Source of the DNA: Panicum virgatum
Lineage: Eukaryota; Streptophyta; Magnoliopsida; Poales; Poaceae
DNA length: 64,000 nt
Assembly (NCBI RefSeq): GCF_016808335.1
Contig: NC_053150.1
Coordinates: 47,846,119-47,910,118, forward strand
Reading direction: 5' to 3'
How positions within the stretch are numbered: position 1 is the first letter of the stretch; each line of letters starts with the position of its first letter. Both the position numbers and the translations under genes were made by a program. This document shows, in pieces, positions 1 to 11,202 of the stretch. The notes beneath the pieces were generated by a model that worked only from the letters and a program-made list of their open reading frames with translations, had not been told where the DNA came from and did not search any database.

Positions 1-1055
1 CCACTCGGGGCAGAGCTACCAGCCATGGCCTCCTTGCCCTTGGCAGAAGGGTCGGACCTCGTGGCGCCAGTCTGGGCCAGGTCCCCAGTCGCGCCGGGGA
101 TCTGGATGCCGCGGTTGGGGTCGCCTCCCGTTTGGCGCGGTGCCAGACCGCCGTCGTCAAGGGTCGGCAGAGTGGCCAGCACCGTAGCCCTCAGGCTCGA
201 GTCCTCGCAGAGGGGAACGACGCCCTGAGGGAGAATCAGGTGCTCCGGGACGAAGATCTCCCCCGTCACCGCCCGCACCACGACCTCCAGGCCTTCCTGG
301 GTCAGATCGCTGTCCTCCCCGCAGTGGGTCCTGCTGCAGTCTTGGGGCCCGGTGAAGCTCCAGCCAAGACGCGGCCGCTGCTTCAGAGGGGCGATCCGGC
401 GCTCCGCTATGTCCCCGAGCACGTGCAACAAGGTGAGGCCGCTCTCCGCCAGCGTCCTGATCTTGCTCAGCACGGGGTCAAACGCCGGCGGCAGGGACGG
501 CTTGGCCCTCCAGGACTGGCGGTCGGAGGCGGGCCCCTTGGTCGGCATGACGAGGCACTCGTTGGCGTCGGTGGTGGCGATCACCCACTCCCTGCGCCAA
601 TCCTCCCACTTTCCGCCAGTGAGGCCGGGGATGTAGGGCGTCTGCAGATCGTTCCTTGTCTGGAAATAGTACGCCCCGACTTCATCCTTGCTCTTCAAGG
701 ACTTCACCAGGACGAAGAAGTAGCGGAAGAGGATGACGTAGGGCCGCACCCCCACGAACATCTCGCATAGGTGGACGAAGATCGACGTCAGGAGGATGGA
801 GTGGGGCGTGAGATGCTGGAGCTGGAGGCCGAAATCCTCCAGCAGCAGTAGGAAGAACGAAGAAATCGGCAGCCCCACGCCGGTGGAAATGTGCGAAACA
901 AACAGCACAAATTCCCTGGTGCGCAGATCGCGGAGGGGAACCGAGCCCGCTCGAATTCCCCAGGCGGTCTCCCGTGGACTCCACCCAAGCAGGCGGCGCA
1001 CCACGTTTAGTTCCGCCTCGGTCTGGAAATAGCGGGGATGGACGAGGGACGTCAT
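1..1055 (-). CDS. Transposase_28-type gypsy accessory protein, partial (runs off the left edge)
   Basis: An open frame starts at the ATG at 1055 and stays open to base 1, at least 351 residues. Its start (MTSLVHPRYFQTEAELNVVR) and the later stretch VHLCEMFVGVRPYVILFRYF match the grass family annotated as putative gypsy-type transposon domain (Transposase_28, PF04195). The role of these proteins is unknown; they travel inside Ty3/gypsy elements. On the plus strand a purine-rich tract (1682-1700) lies just before an LTR start at 1702. The simplest reading is therefore a plus-strand element carrying this ORF antisense upstream of its 3' LTR, as described for some grass gypsy elements. The family call is from recognition; the antisense layout is inference. 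Confidence 0.75.
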   Translation of the reverse strand, partial: MTSLVHPRYFQTEAELNVVRRLLGWSPRETAWGIRAGSVPLRDLRTREFVLFVSHISTGVGLPISSFFLLLLEDFGLQLQHLTPHSILLTSIFVHLCEMFVGVRPYVILFRYFFVLVKSLKSKDEVGAYYFQTRNDLQTPYIPGLTGGKWEDWRREWVIATTDANECLVMPTKGPASDRQSWRAKPSLPPAFDPVLSKIRTLAESGLTLLHVLGDIAERRIAPLKQRPRLGWSFTGPQDCSRTHCGEDSDLTQEGLEVVVRAVTGEIFVPEHLILPQGVVPLCEDSSLRATVLATLPTLDDGGLAPRQTGGDPNRGIQIPGATGDLAQTGATRSDPSAKGKEAMAGSSAPS

Positions 1056-1701
1056 TTTGCTGTGGAGGCGAGGAACAATCTGCGTAGAAGAGCAAGGGGC
1101 GAGGAGGCTCGAAAGCAAAGGGGCACAAGGGCTTGGAAGGAAGAAGACGAATGCGAAAAGGGAGCCGCGTTCAGCGGCACGGTCCTTTAATAAAGCCTGA
1201 CCAATCCGGCGTGCCCCGAAACCGTCGCTGGAAGTCAAGCGACACTCATGCCTAGAGTTAGACACCTAGTCCATGACAGGGGGGCCCAGGCCCACCTATC
1301 ATGAGACGCGAGTAACAAGTGAATGTGTGAAAAAGCGGGATCTGAACCGTCGCCCGCGCACTAAGCGAGGCGGAAGCTGAGCTGACGTGCGCGCACGAAG
1401 CGCTGGCAAGACCAGACTTTTCGGGAGCTGCGCTGGTGGTAAAAATTACATTTACCCCGGCCGCAACAATGCCGAGCGTCGCTCGCGTGACTAGGTGTAC
1501 CACTGTGTGTGGGGGCCACGAGTCAGTGAGCCGTTGCGATGTGATGAGGCAGTGGGAAATCCGATGGATGGTCGAAGCCGACAAGACTCCTGCAACGCGC
1601 ACAGTCGAGCGCTGGAAGCAACCAAGTTGATCGAAGCAAGGTCACAGTAGTGGCCCCACCTTCGGGTTCGTAGCCTCTCCCAAGGTGGGCCCGGGGGCCA
1701 C
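1056..1701. other. Non-coding internal end of a gypsy element, with putative polypurine tract
   Basis: No convincing coding frame is present. The last 20 bases (1682-1701, aaggtgggcccgggggccac) are purine/GC-rich and abut TGTCGGTA at 1702, as a polypurine tract abuts a 3' LTR. The remainder is probably the leader or promoter of the minus-strand ORF. Confidence 0.5.
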
Positions 1702-1831
1702 TGTCGGTATCCCGGGACCGGGGTACCCCCTCCTACTGCGTCTGGGCAAGGACTCGCGTAGTTATCCTAAACTACGCGAGTCCTTGCCCAGACGCAGTAG
1801 GAGGGGGTACCCCGGTCCCGGGGTACCGACA
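1702..1831. repeat. 130-bp near-perfect hairpin made of two head-to-head LTR tips
   Basis: The left arm (1702-1763) and right arm (1770-1831) are 62-bp reverse complements with one mismatch (T at 1710) around a 6-base loop. Each arm starts with TGTCGGTA and contains the ACTCGCGTAGTTATCC-type stretch that also opens the solo LTR at 61385. The structure therefore consists of two copies of an LTR's first 62 bp in opposite orientation, with the rest of the LTR missing. No 5-bp target duplication flanks it (gccac versus ctatg). Confidence 0.85.
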
Positions 1832-2381
1832 CTATGTGATGCAGCACAACAATCTAAGTCACAAACTCAAACTGCAACCAGTCCCATGTAAAATAGTTAT
1901 CTTTTTCAATCATAGTATTGCTCACTTCTATAACCTGGAGCAGAACAGTTGGACATATTGTCTTGTTTGAAACTTAAGTAGCATTGACATAATAAATATA
2001 GTGGATGACTACACCTTGAAGCACCAGTGCATCAAAATAACCAAAAGAAAAAAAAAACTGTTTGGACCATTCAAGCTTGCGATATATTTTACAGTGACAC
2101 TATGCACACAATATGATACGACATTACAGAATTTAAACATTCTGTCTTATCTGAAAAATTAGTCCCTTGTTAGATCATGCATCTAAATGTTCATTTCAAA
2201 ATCAAGATTACTTCCAGATTATGCTGTCTGGTAAAACCCATAACATGATATATGTTTAGCGAGAAGAAATATTTGAGAGTGGAAATTCTGATGCCTATTT
2301 GTTTCTAACTTTAACTTTTGAAAAACTTTGTTTCAAGGCACAGTTCTATGCGAGGTTAAAGAATACTACAAAGCAAGTTAC
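1832..2381 (-). other. Probable intron of the UVR-motif gene
   Basis: This AT-rich stretch has no recognisable coding segment. A good donor (AAG|GTAACT, minus strand) sits at 2382/2381, so this is the start of intron 1. No downstream exon is visible before the retroelement, so the intron probably contains that element and the remaining exons lie left of the window. Confidence 0.5.
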
Positions 2382-3503
2382 CTTTGCAAACTGCTCCAGA
2401 AGAGCAGCAGCTTCCTCCTCTGCTGCAATGCGCGCCTCGAGCACACCCTGCAGCTCTGAATCCACTGAATCATAGTCAAGCTCCGCATCACGCAGTGCTG
2501 TCAGAAGACGATCCTTCTCCTTCTCAAGCGCGGCAAGGGAGTCACTGATCCTCTCTGCCTTCTCAAAGTCCTCGGCCTCACAGGCCTCCTCCAGCTCCCT
2601 CTCCAAATCCTTGTGCCTGGATGCCACTGAAGTCGCCTCCTCTGCCACCTTCCTCCGCCGACCTGCCAGCTGCCTCTTCCTGGCAACCACAGCAGCAGCC
2701 ATCTGCTGGATGGAGTCGAATTTGCTGGAGATTTGGGATCTGAGAAGACCCAACCTCTCCTTGATCCCGACCGCTGCTGCGACTCCAGCCGCTTCATCCT
2801 CTTTCTGATCATCTTCCTCCTTCACTTCCTCGTCTACCTCACGAGAAGGATTGGTATCCGGATCCACTACCACCTCTGCGTCTACCTCATCGCCGTTAGC
2901 ATAGGCGTCAACTTGCCGCTCCTGGTACTGGTCAGGCGTAGGAGGAGCGGCAGGTTGCGGCGAAGCATCCAGGAAGGCAATACTACTAGCGGAGAACGTA
3001 GCAGCGGTAGAGGAACGAACTGTGGCGGGAGACGAGGGCGGCGCGGGCTGAGGCGAGCGGCCGTACCCGATGCGCACGGCCCTCTTCTTCTTCCGGAGCG
3101 ACGAGGAGGACGGCTGCCGGGAGAGAGCAGCAGCGGGGGCAGGCGACGGCGACGGCGAAGGCGCCGGGGCGAGCGCGGCGGGCGCCGCGTGGCCCCGATC
3201 CTCGCCCTGCGGGAGCGGCGGCTGCTCGAGCGTGAGCGGCTCCTGCGGGGCGAGGAGGGTGAGATCGGAGAAGAGGTCCTCGTCGAGCGGTGGCGGCGCC
3301 GAGGAGGAGGAGGCCGCGCCGGCGTCAGAGTCGGGGCGCGGCGCGGGATCGGGATCGGGTTCGGGGACGGGGACGGGGGCGGGGGCGGGGGCCGCCTCCT
3401 CGGCGGCGACCGGCTCGGGCGCGAAGAGGACCATGCCCTCGAAGAGCGAGCTGCCGTCGTCCCCGCCGCCCCACGCGTCGGCGCCGCCGCCCTGGGACGC
3501 CAT
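2382..3503 (-). CDS. UVR-motif coiled-coil protein, first exon (partial gene)
   Basis: The first coding exon gives 374 residues from the ATG at 3503 (MASQGGGADAWGGG). An in-frame TTG at 3530 extends the frame but has no better context. The N-terminal half is a low-complexity Pro/Ala/Ser/Asp-rich region, expected to be disordered. From about residue 240 the sequence becomes a Glu/Lys/Arg-rich coiled coil. It contains a UvrB/UvrC-like helical hairpin (CEAEDFEKAERISDSL), the UVR motif also found in eukaryotic proteins unrelated to DNA repair. The exon ends in phase 0 at FAK with donor GTAACT at 2381. No later exon is visible. The function is not known to me; the protein could be a scaffold or organelle-associated factor, but nothing here decides it. 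Confidence 0.75.
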
Positions 3504-4527
3504 CTCCGGCGACGCACTCCTGACCAGCAACCTGTTGCTCCCTTGACGGATCCGGGACGACGAGGGCGGAGTGGACTCAGTAATGGATGGGCGGCGCCGC
3601 CGCTGCGTACTGGACGATTATTAGATCATGGAGTAATTCAGGTGGTAATCGCGTGGCTTCCGACTCCGAGCCTGTTAACTTTGTCGCGCACCACGAAACT
3701 GGATCGGGTTGGGAAGGACGATGAACTGCTCGCGCTGCGTCTTCTCTGGGCGAGGAGTACGGCGAGAGCGTGTATGGGTACGACGATGCCTTGCGTGGAA
3801 GAAGCATTTCTGCATTTGCCGTCGCAAAGTTCCAGTTCAGAGCTGGACGGCAGGTTTTACCCGAAACAGAACTTGGCAGGAATTTGACATGAATTTTCCC
3901 AAAGTTCAGAGCCCACGGGACCCTTCAGCTCTATCCTATTCATATCCATGGCAGGAATTTGACATGAATTTTCCCAAAGTTCCTAATTCTCACAGCAATT
4001 AAACAACTTTCTTTCGCTCCAAGCGGAACTTGGACCAGACAAGCTCCAGACGCAATCCTCAATTTCCAACTCGCAGGAACTTTACAGCATACTCCTATTT
4101 GACGTCTCCCATGAGATTAGTTCAGAATTACCACGTTTCAAAGTGTAAAAAAAATTGTGCACAGCAAACTCTCTGGACAAACTTCACTGATCCTGACTGC
4201 TTACTTAAAGCAAAACAATCACCAGAACTTCATTTTCCACGGATGCAAGTTAACAACTGTATATGCTAAAATGGAACGAACGGGCAACAGAACAACACCA
4301 TAACATGTACACCGATGCTGACCTACAGCTGCAACAACGGCAGCACAACACCCCTGTACACAGCGCTAGCATCAGTCTACGCAAACAACCGAAATAATGG
4401 GGGCAGAGGGCACCTGGGAACTCCTCTGTTTCCTCTACTACAGGTATAAATGGCACACCATGCAAATGATCTAGTATTACAGGCAATGTTACACGGAAAT
4501 AATGGTACAGGCAGACTTAATCTGGAC
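3504..4527. other. Promoter of the UVR-motif gene and 3' flank of the DnaJ gene
   Basis: Two minus-strand genes lie head to tail here. Bases 3504 to about 3750 are GC-rich and should hold the promoter and leader of the UVR-motif gene. About 4260-4527 is probably the 3' UTR of the DnaJ gene. No other coding feature is supported. Confidence 0.4.
3874..3982. repeat. 34-bp direct repeat, two copies 75 bp apart
   Basis: The same 34 bases (beginning tggcaggaatttgacatgaa) occur at 3874-3907 and 3949-3982 without mismatch, separated by 41 bp of unrelated sequence. Confidence 0.9.
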
Positions 4528-7517
4528 TCATGGCCTTGGATCCCTTTGTGCGCCAGGAGGAGCCGTAGGCATTGGGAAGTTGAAGGAGTAGGTTCCATCA
4601 ACCTGGGGCGCCTCCACATACGGGCTCTAGCAAACAGATGAAGAAATCAAATCAATGGCTAGCATGAAAAAGAGTCAGACAGAGCTTTTCCAAGACATCA
4701 CTCACTTGATAGTGAGTAATAGCAAAACAATCGTGTTTACAATAAGGAGCAGTTACCGGGACACGAGGCTGATTAGGAGTGAACTGCGGCTCCCTCCTTG
4801 GTGATGAATCAGGGGAGCTGCCATCATCCTCGTACGTGTTGTCTATATTCCTCATTTGTGATGCTTCCCCCTCGCTAGGGTTGAGTTTAACCTGCTACGT
4901 GGAGCAACAATACTACTCAGATATTGGAAACGTCAACAGCTATGTAGATATATAAACGAAATTTAAGTGAGCAATACCTGGAAAATCTTTCCTAAAGTTT
5001 TTAAGCCTTTAGCACGAAGGCGCAATTCCTCCTTCCTAGCACTACTGTCTTGAAGCACCTGATATTGATAGTGTTAGAAATCCACAGATACACTAGCCAT
5101 GTTGAAGTACTGAAGAATGCAAAGCACATGAAAGGTGCAGTTGCTGGGACATACCATTTGACAGACACGGGATAGGGTGGCTTCTATGTCAGCAACGTTA
5201 AGCTTCCACAATGAATCAACCATGACTTTCTTGTGGTTCTCCATGTACATTTCAAGTTCTTCCTCTGTGTACTGGTCCTCAGCACTCATATACTTCCTTA
5301 AGTCCTCTTGCAGCTGCATAAGAGCTATTGCACCTGCCAAATAATAGGACAGCAATATTCATGAACATAGCGCATCAACATAGATGGTGCCAAAAGCTGC
5401 ATTATATGCTTCCAGGATTTCCAGACAAAATTTTGAATAAATAGTGATTATCTATATTCTACCTGTGGCAGCTGTTACTTGAGATTTGATAAAATGACCT
5501 TTGTCTCTAAACCATTCAGCTACAAAGGGAACCCCCAAAAATATCGCTTTCTTTCCTAATTCTTTTGCAGCTTGCCTTGAATATACATAGCCAATAGTGT
5601 TCAACATAACAACTCCATATGCTGCCATATAAGCAAAAAAGACAAAAGAGGGAAAATTTCAGTTAACAGAGTACAACTGGTTTCCTGTAAAGAACAGATG
5701 AAAGAATAGCCTGAAGTGAAAAAACATTTTGTGCATAGCTGATAACACCAAAGAACAGGTTTGGCAAAAATATTTCCCATAGGACTATGACTCTATCATA
5801 TACTTCAGGAACGAGGGAGAATTGCGTATCTGCCAGCTCCAATCTTTTCTACATTTTTTACTTCAGGAAATAGATCAGTTTCAAACTTTACTTTCAGTTA
5901 GTAGTTATGAGGGCATTAAGAAAGTTGAATGTGCTTCTTGTGCTTGTACTTTCTGCAGCATTTAGGCAAAAACTCAATAAGTGGTTGTAAAAGAAATCAG
6001 ATATACAGTTGCTTCAACTAAAGTAAATTATTTTAATTTTTAAGAGTGATGTCAAATGCAGCAATACTCATCAATATGTTCAACAATATATTGAACCATA
6101 TGGTAAATAAAAGGGACAAGAACAGCTCATTTAATACTGTACGCCAACTAAGACCACAGGCAGCATGGGATTATCGGAAAAAATATCTAGAGTTGAGGGA
6201 CAGAGGGGGTAACTAGTAATGGCAAAAACCTGCATTGCTAAGTTTGGACACCTCAGCTTCAGCAAGCAGGACGAATTCCCCCTTATTTCCTTGAACATAC
6301 ATGTGTAGCCGGTTTTTCAGGATCTCTGCAAGTTTTTCTTCCCGTTCCTTTTGAACAGTCTGCAGTAGTAGTTTTCCATTCAGCAGGATATTGTTGAGAA
6401 AGAGTATGAAATGCCAGAACATGGATGGGATAGCGGCCAACCATGATGATATTAATTATTTAAGTTATATAAAACAATCCTGCTAAAAGAGCATACCTGC
6501 ATTTTCTCTTGCAGCTTCCTTGCATCAATATATTCATCTTCACCAAAATTATCAAGTGAAGCCATTGATGCCATTGCCAGTTGCCCAATGTAATCCTCAA
6601 AAAGCTCACTACCAAATAGCATCGCAAAAATTGCTGCTGGATCAATTATTCCTTCCCTGTCAAACCATGCAAGTGAGGATTGTGTTCTCTTATAAGATTC
6701 TTTGCAGCGTGAGGTGAATCACTAGTTATCCCAATAAAGAACCATCTTGGGTGGAAGAAAATTATTTGCTCTAAGAAAACTTCCAGATATGATACTCATG
6801 ATGCTTTTGCCATGAGCCCATGGAACTATAAGCTTAACCCCCACCCCGTTGGTACATCTTATCAGCTTCTTCTTGCTACTCATAACCGGCAGCAGAATCA
6901 TGCCATTTGGTAGCACTTCAGGGTTTTTTTTCCCCAGCAGAGAGCAGAACTGATGCCAAAAGGGCCTTGGGCTAGTTTGGAATGACAGGAACTAGTTCTA
7001 GTCCCATAAGAATTGGAAACTTTTTCGACGTTCCAACAAGCCCTAGTTTCTTTCACAAGCAGCAGAAAGTAATTTATTTGTGATTGGACATACATTGAGA
7101 TGCCGGATTTCCCATGCAAGTCATAAGCCTGGCGCTGTGTGGGGTCACTGAGCACTTGGTATGCTTCTCCTAGTGCCTGTTATGAGAATTGTCTGAGTAC
7201 AAAATAGTATACAAATAAAACTATGGAAAGAGCATCACATCCTTCCTCATGAAGTCATGCCACATAATGGTATCAAATCTTATTTTAAAACCGATCACGA
7301 GGAATCATATAAGGCATAGCCATTTAGTAGCAATGTAAAAGTAAAACATATTCATTGCTGATGTAGAATCTATGTAACCATGCATTTATGCACAAATCTA
7401 TGAAAAGGAGAGAGAGGGAGGGGGAGGGGGAGGGGGAGAGGGAGGGGGAGCGGGAGGGGGGGGAGGGAGGGGGGGAGGGAGGGGGGAGGGGGGGAGAGAG
7501 GGAGGGAGAGAGGGAGG

Positions 7518-7548
<31 letters not shown>

Positions 7549-9092
7549 AGGGAGAGGGAGAGAGGGAGGGAGGGAGGGAGAGAGAGAGAGAGGGAGAGGG
7601 AGAGAGAGAGGGAGAGGGAGAGGGAGAGAGGGAGGGAGGGAGAGAGAGGGAGGGAGGGAGAGAGAGAGAGAGAGAGATGTAAAAACCACATATCACAGTA
7701 TGCCGTATATCATCTCATCGCAATCACCAAGTACAATGCCATCATCAGACACCAACCTGGTTCTTGATATGATTCATCTTAATCTGAGTGCTTAAGATAA
7801 ATGGCCTAGCTCAACATAGTCATACTAGCAAAGAGCACTCGCTCCAGTCAGCCTACACTCAATATTACCCCTAACAAATGAGTTTGTTGCAGAATCGAGA
7901 AATTTACAAGTTTCACATGTCAGAGCAATCTTATTTCTAAAAATGACACAATTATCAAATCTCAAAGCAACTTACTTTTAGAAATGATACACATATCCAT
8001 TCTTAAAGCAGCAGCCAGATTTTTTTTTGTAGGCTACAAAGAATATGGCTATCTTAATGTGCATTACAAGATGATATGGATCACCTCAGGTGTCATGTGG
8101 GGGCGGCAGTATCAGCGCTGCACCCATGCGCGTGACGTCGCAAGGAGCGTGCCGTCAAGTGGTTAGCTGGTTTAGGAAGGAGAAATTTGGTTGTTTATTT
8201 CCATTTAATTCAGAGGCCAAGTGCCTATATAAACACTTGTACTTGGAACCCTAAAGGTTAAGCAAGGATTATCAATCTCCTATTCTACCTCTTCCTCTCA
8301 GTCTCACCCCCTTCGACATTGGGCCGCCGGGAAAGAACTCCGGCACCATTACCGGCCAAGGCTACGAGCTCCGCAGCCGAGGGCCTGCCATCTTGGGTGC
8401 TGACGCCCTTGACATCAAGCCTCAGGTTTGTCATAAGTTTTCACTTTTCAGTATAAAACAGAGTGTGCATCATATTCTTATGTAAATTTTGTTCACTTGT
8501 CCATATTGTTGTTTGTGAAATAGATTCATATTTATCATCCTTGCTGTAACATACTATTGTTTTGACTGTCCTGTCAACAACATTAAGGTAATCAGATATC
8601 CTTGAAGTGAACAGTCATTCAACAGCGAAATACTACACCTAACCAGCCAACAAACACATTTAAAGCAAGCAGAAGGCACTGCCTAAACTCTAAGCATTTT
8701 GGGATCCTACAATATTGGTAATAAGCCCCTAATCTGATTGAATCGAGGATTGTACACTATAAGGCAGAGTTGCGGGCAGCAGCATCTGTTTGCTGAGCAA
8801 AGTATAGATACCAGTATACCACGAGCTAAGCAATGGTGAAACCACTTATACCTGGAACTTCTCGGCCGCCTTCGGATCGTTCGGGTTCTTATCCGGGTGG
8901 ACCTGCCTCGCCTGCGCAACCACAAGCAGAAGGAATCAGATCAAATCATCAAAAGCCCGCAGCAAAGCAAGCACGAGCCGGGAGGGCGAGGAGCCGCCCG
9001 CTTTCCTTGATGTAGTACGCCTTCTTGATCTCAGACTCGGTGGCGGACGGGTCGACGCCCAGCACGTCGTAGTAGCCCGTGTCCTTCACCAT
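4528..9092 (-). CDS. DnaJ10-type J-domain co-chaperone (DnaJ-X domain)
   Basis: Ten exons give 390 aa: 9092-9006, 8911-8852, 7176-7094, 6656-6497, 6359-6230, 5621-5463, 5333-5155, 5058-4978, 4891-4757, 4626-4528. Residues 1-70 form a J domain starting [20 protein letters not shown], with the HPD motif at residues 34-36 that stimulates Hsp70 ATPase. The rest is the DnaJ-X region typical of plant DnaJ10 proteins ([40 protein letters not shown]). The C-terminus is a Pro-rich tail. All junctions are GT-AG in phase except the first: after YYIK the donor reads GAAAGC, where GTAAGC would be expected. The protein is a predicted Hsp70 partner; its compartment cannot be told from sequence. Confidence 0.9.
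7402..7677. repeat. 276-nt polypurine GA/GGGA tract in DnaJ intron 2
   Basis: Apart from one C at 7451, every base from 7402 to 7677 is A or G, mixing (GA)n with GGGA and G-run variants. It is a compound microsatellite that could form triplex DNA. It lies inside intron 2, so the spliced transcript carries the complementary CT tract only before splicing. Apparent ORFs through it are low-complexity artefacts. Confidence 0.95.
8091..8419 (+). mobile_element. Probable 329-bp insertion with an LTR-like promoter, in DnaJ intron 2
   Basis: The segment is flanked by CCTCAGG at 8084-8090 and 8420-8426, consistent with a 7-bp target duplication. It is more GC-rich than the surrounding intron. It contains a TATA box (cctatataaacacttg, about 8224) followed by a leader-like region, resembling a small copia-type LTR. 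It starts with TG but does not end in CA, so the class is uncertain. Confidence 0.4.
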
Positions 9093-9532
9093 TTTGGCTC
9101 CCTCTACTCAAGCTCCGATCTCCCCTTCCGCTCCCCACGAATCGGGCACCAGCTGGGGGTGGATCCGTCCGCGTATCACAGGCTGGTGGAGAGGGGACGG
9201 GATGCGCCGGCCGGTGGGAGGTGGCGGCGGCGGGGGGGCGCCGGGGTCGGGGGAGAAGGCGGCTTTCGGGTCCGGCCACGCACACAAGCGCGTCGACTCT
9301 GCTTTTTCTAAATTTTTCGGGTGGAGGATTTAGCGATTACCACGCCCACAAGCCGTTGGACAAGTTGGACCGGGCCCCACCCGGTGGACTGTAGTCCAAA
9401 CCACGAAATCTATATCCTCCGCCATTGCATTTCTGCGAAATAATTCAAATTACAGCTCAAAAGTCAAAAGCAATTAAACAGTAGCAAATTATATGATCTT
9501 ATTAGGTTATTAGCGTGGAATATTAAGGTGGT
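9093..9532. other. 5' leader and promoter side of the DnaJ gene
   Basis: The GC-rich segment 9093-9300 lies directly upstream of the DnaJ start and is the likely leader/promoter. From about 9330 the sequence becomes AT-rich with no coding signal. Confidence 0.4.
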
Positions 9533-10557
9533 GTTTGTTTCGTGGGTCTTTTCCATAAGTCTCTAACTCTATTGAGTCTAAAAATCCAATCAGGAGAGTC
9601 TAAAAGACTCTAAAAGATGGTTGGAGTCTAAAGAAGAAAAAAACCCTCTTGAGGAGTTTTTTTGGGTCTTTTAGACTCAGATTCCACCATACCCCTAGTG
9701 GGGCCCCACCCCTCCCCACCACCACCGCCCCCGTGAACCCCAACCACCCCCACCCGTTCCCCACCTCCTCTGCGCCTCCTACCCGCGCCGACGCCGCCCG
9801 CAGCTCCAGAGCCGTGCCGCCATGCGGCCCCTCTCCTCCGCGCCGCCGGTCCAGGCCGCCGCGGTGCGCGCTACCGTTCCCCGACGCCCTCCGCGTGGCG
9901 GCGGCGGCCCCCGTCTCCCTCTCGCTCCTCACCGGCGAAGACGATGAGGAGGACCCGCGGGATGAGCCGGTTCCGGTGGCCGTGGGCGCGGCCGGCCATC
10001 ATCGCCGGCGAGCCGCGGGCGTGGCGGCCGCTGAAGAGGGCTCGTTGCCGCCGGGGTCGCGCAGATCAAGAGGGGTGTCGCCGGCGAAGCGGCGCGCACG
10101 CGCGGAGCGGCCGCGGCGGGGCGGTGCGCGCTCGACGCGGCGGAGCGGAGCAGCCACGGGCGGGGCGGGGCGGTGCGAGCGCGCGCGGCGGCAGCGGCGT
10201 CTCCTGCAACCCCCACCCAACCCTAGATCCCCGCCGCCGCCGACGCTGCCCGCCATCGCCACCCAACCCTAGATCCACACGCTGCTGGGGGCCGCGGCCG
10301 AGCTCGGCGCACCGCCAGGGTACGGGCAACTCACCGCAAGGATCTCTGCCGCCGGCCAAGGAGGGTGGCGCGGCGAGGAGGGGGAGGGCCGGCGAATCCG
10401 GCTGCGGCCATGGGAGAGGGGCAAGAGGAGCAGTTTTATACTTTTACAGCTTCATTTAATGATTTTAGACCCTCTATTCTCTGAAACCAAACAGGTTGGG
10501 TCTAAAAGTTTTAGCCCAGAGACTTAAATTAGTCTAGGGACTTTTAGAAACCAAACA
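9533..10557. mobile_element. Non-autonomous TIR element with a GC-rich, possibly captured core
   Basis: The ends are imperfect inverted repeats: gtttgtttcgtgggtctttt on the left against the complement of agggacttttagaaaccaaa on the right, with repeated agtcta/tagact motifs inside each end. The core (about 9690-10440) is very GC-rich, unlike the AT-rich ends, suggesting captured gene or CpG-island DNA. It has a tandem block around cccaaccctagatcc near 10205-10275. No target duplication was found, so the superfamily is undecided. The longest frames in the core are Arg/Pro/Ala-rich and match no family I know. Confidence 0.45.
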
Positions 10558-10993
10558 AGATCTAATACTTATATAAAATGAGCAACAACCTACCGTGTTT
10601 AAGCTATTTCTATTTATGTAAGGGGGTTTACTTCCTATTTAGTCTGTTTGCACAAAGATGCCCAATTTGACAACTGACTCAACGATAATAGTTGCCTTGG
10701 AAAATTCTACATATAGGATTATGGCATCTTATTTTTTTTGGGTGGGCGCAAGCGAACTACATGTGTATTAGTCGTGTATATTGATCTACTATATAATAAA
10801 ATATTTAGCGGTTTTGAACATTCCATATTGATACCATTATATTGGGCAAATCTGAAGTTTGTCTAAAAAAAGAGCATCTCTTCTTCTCAAGAGCTTCGTT
10901 CTTCTTAGGCCATCCAGATTCCAGAATGTATATGGGCAGGGTGGATCTTAAGGTGGGACCCACGGGTGTTAAAGTCTGCCTGTTTAAGATCTA

Positions 10994-11202
10994 CGCCCTT
11001 CGTCTCAAAATAGAAGTCATTTGAGAAATTTTATGACAGATTAACAAAAAGATAAAATGACAATGTTTGTCTCTATTATTACCTATATTTGGCAGTAATT
11101 GATCCATACATGTACATGCACTTTCTAAATAAGATAGAGTGACTAGTTTTTTGGGATAAATTTTAAATTTTAGAATAACTTATTTTTTTGGAACGGAGGG
11201 AG
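10994..11202. mobile_element. Stowaway-type MITE
   Basis: A 209-bp element with ends cgcccttcgtctcaaaatag and ttttggaacggagggag, flanked by TA on both sides, the Tc1/mariner Stowaway signature. The interior matches the second copy at 41803-42645. Confidence 0.7.

Noticed and set aside
2733..3887. 384-codon plus-strand ORF opposite the UVR-motif exon
   Set aside because: Repetitive Gly/Arg translation of the antisense strand; no family.
7324..7795. Ser/Leu/Pro and Glu/Gly/Arg ORFs
   Set aside because: Pure translations of the polypurine tract inside an intron.
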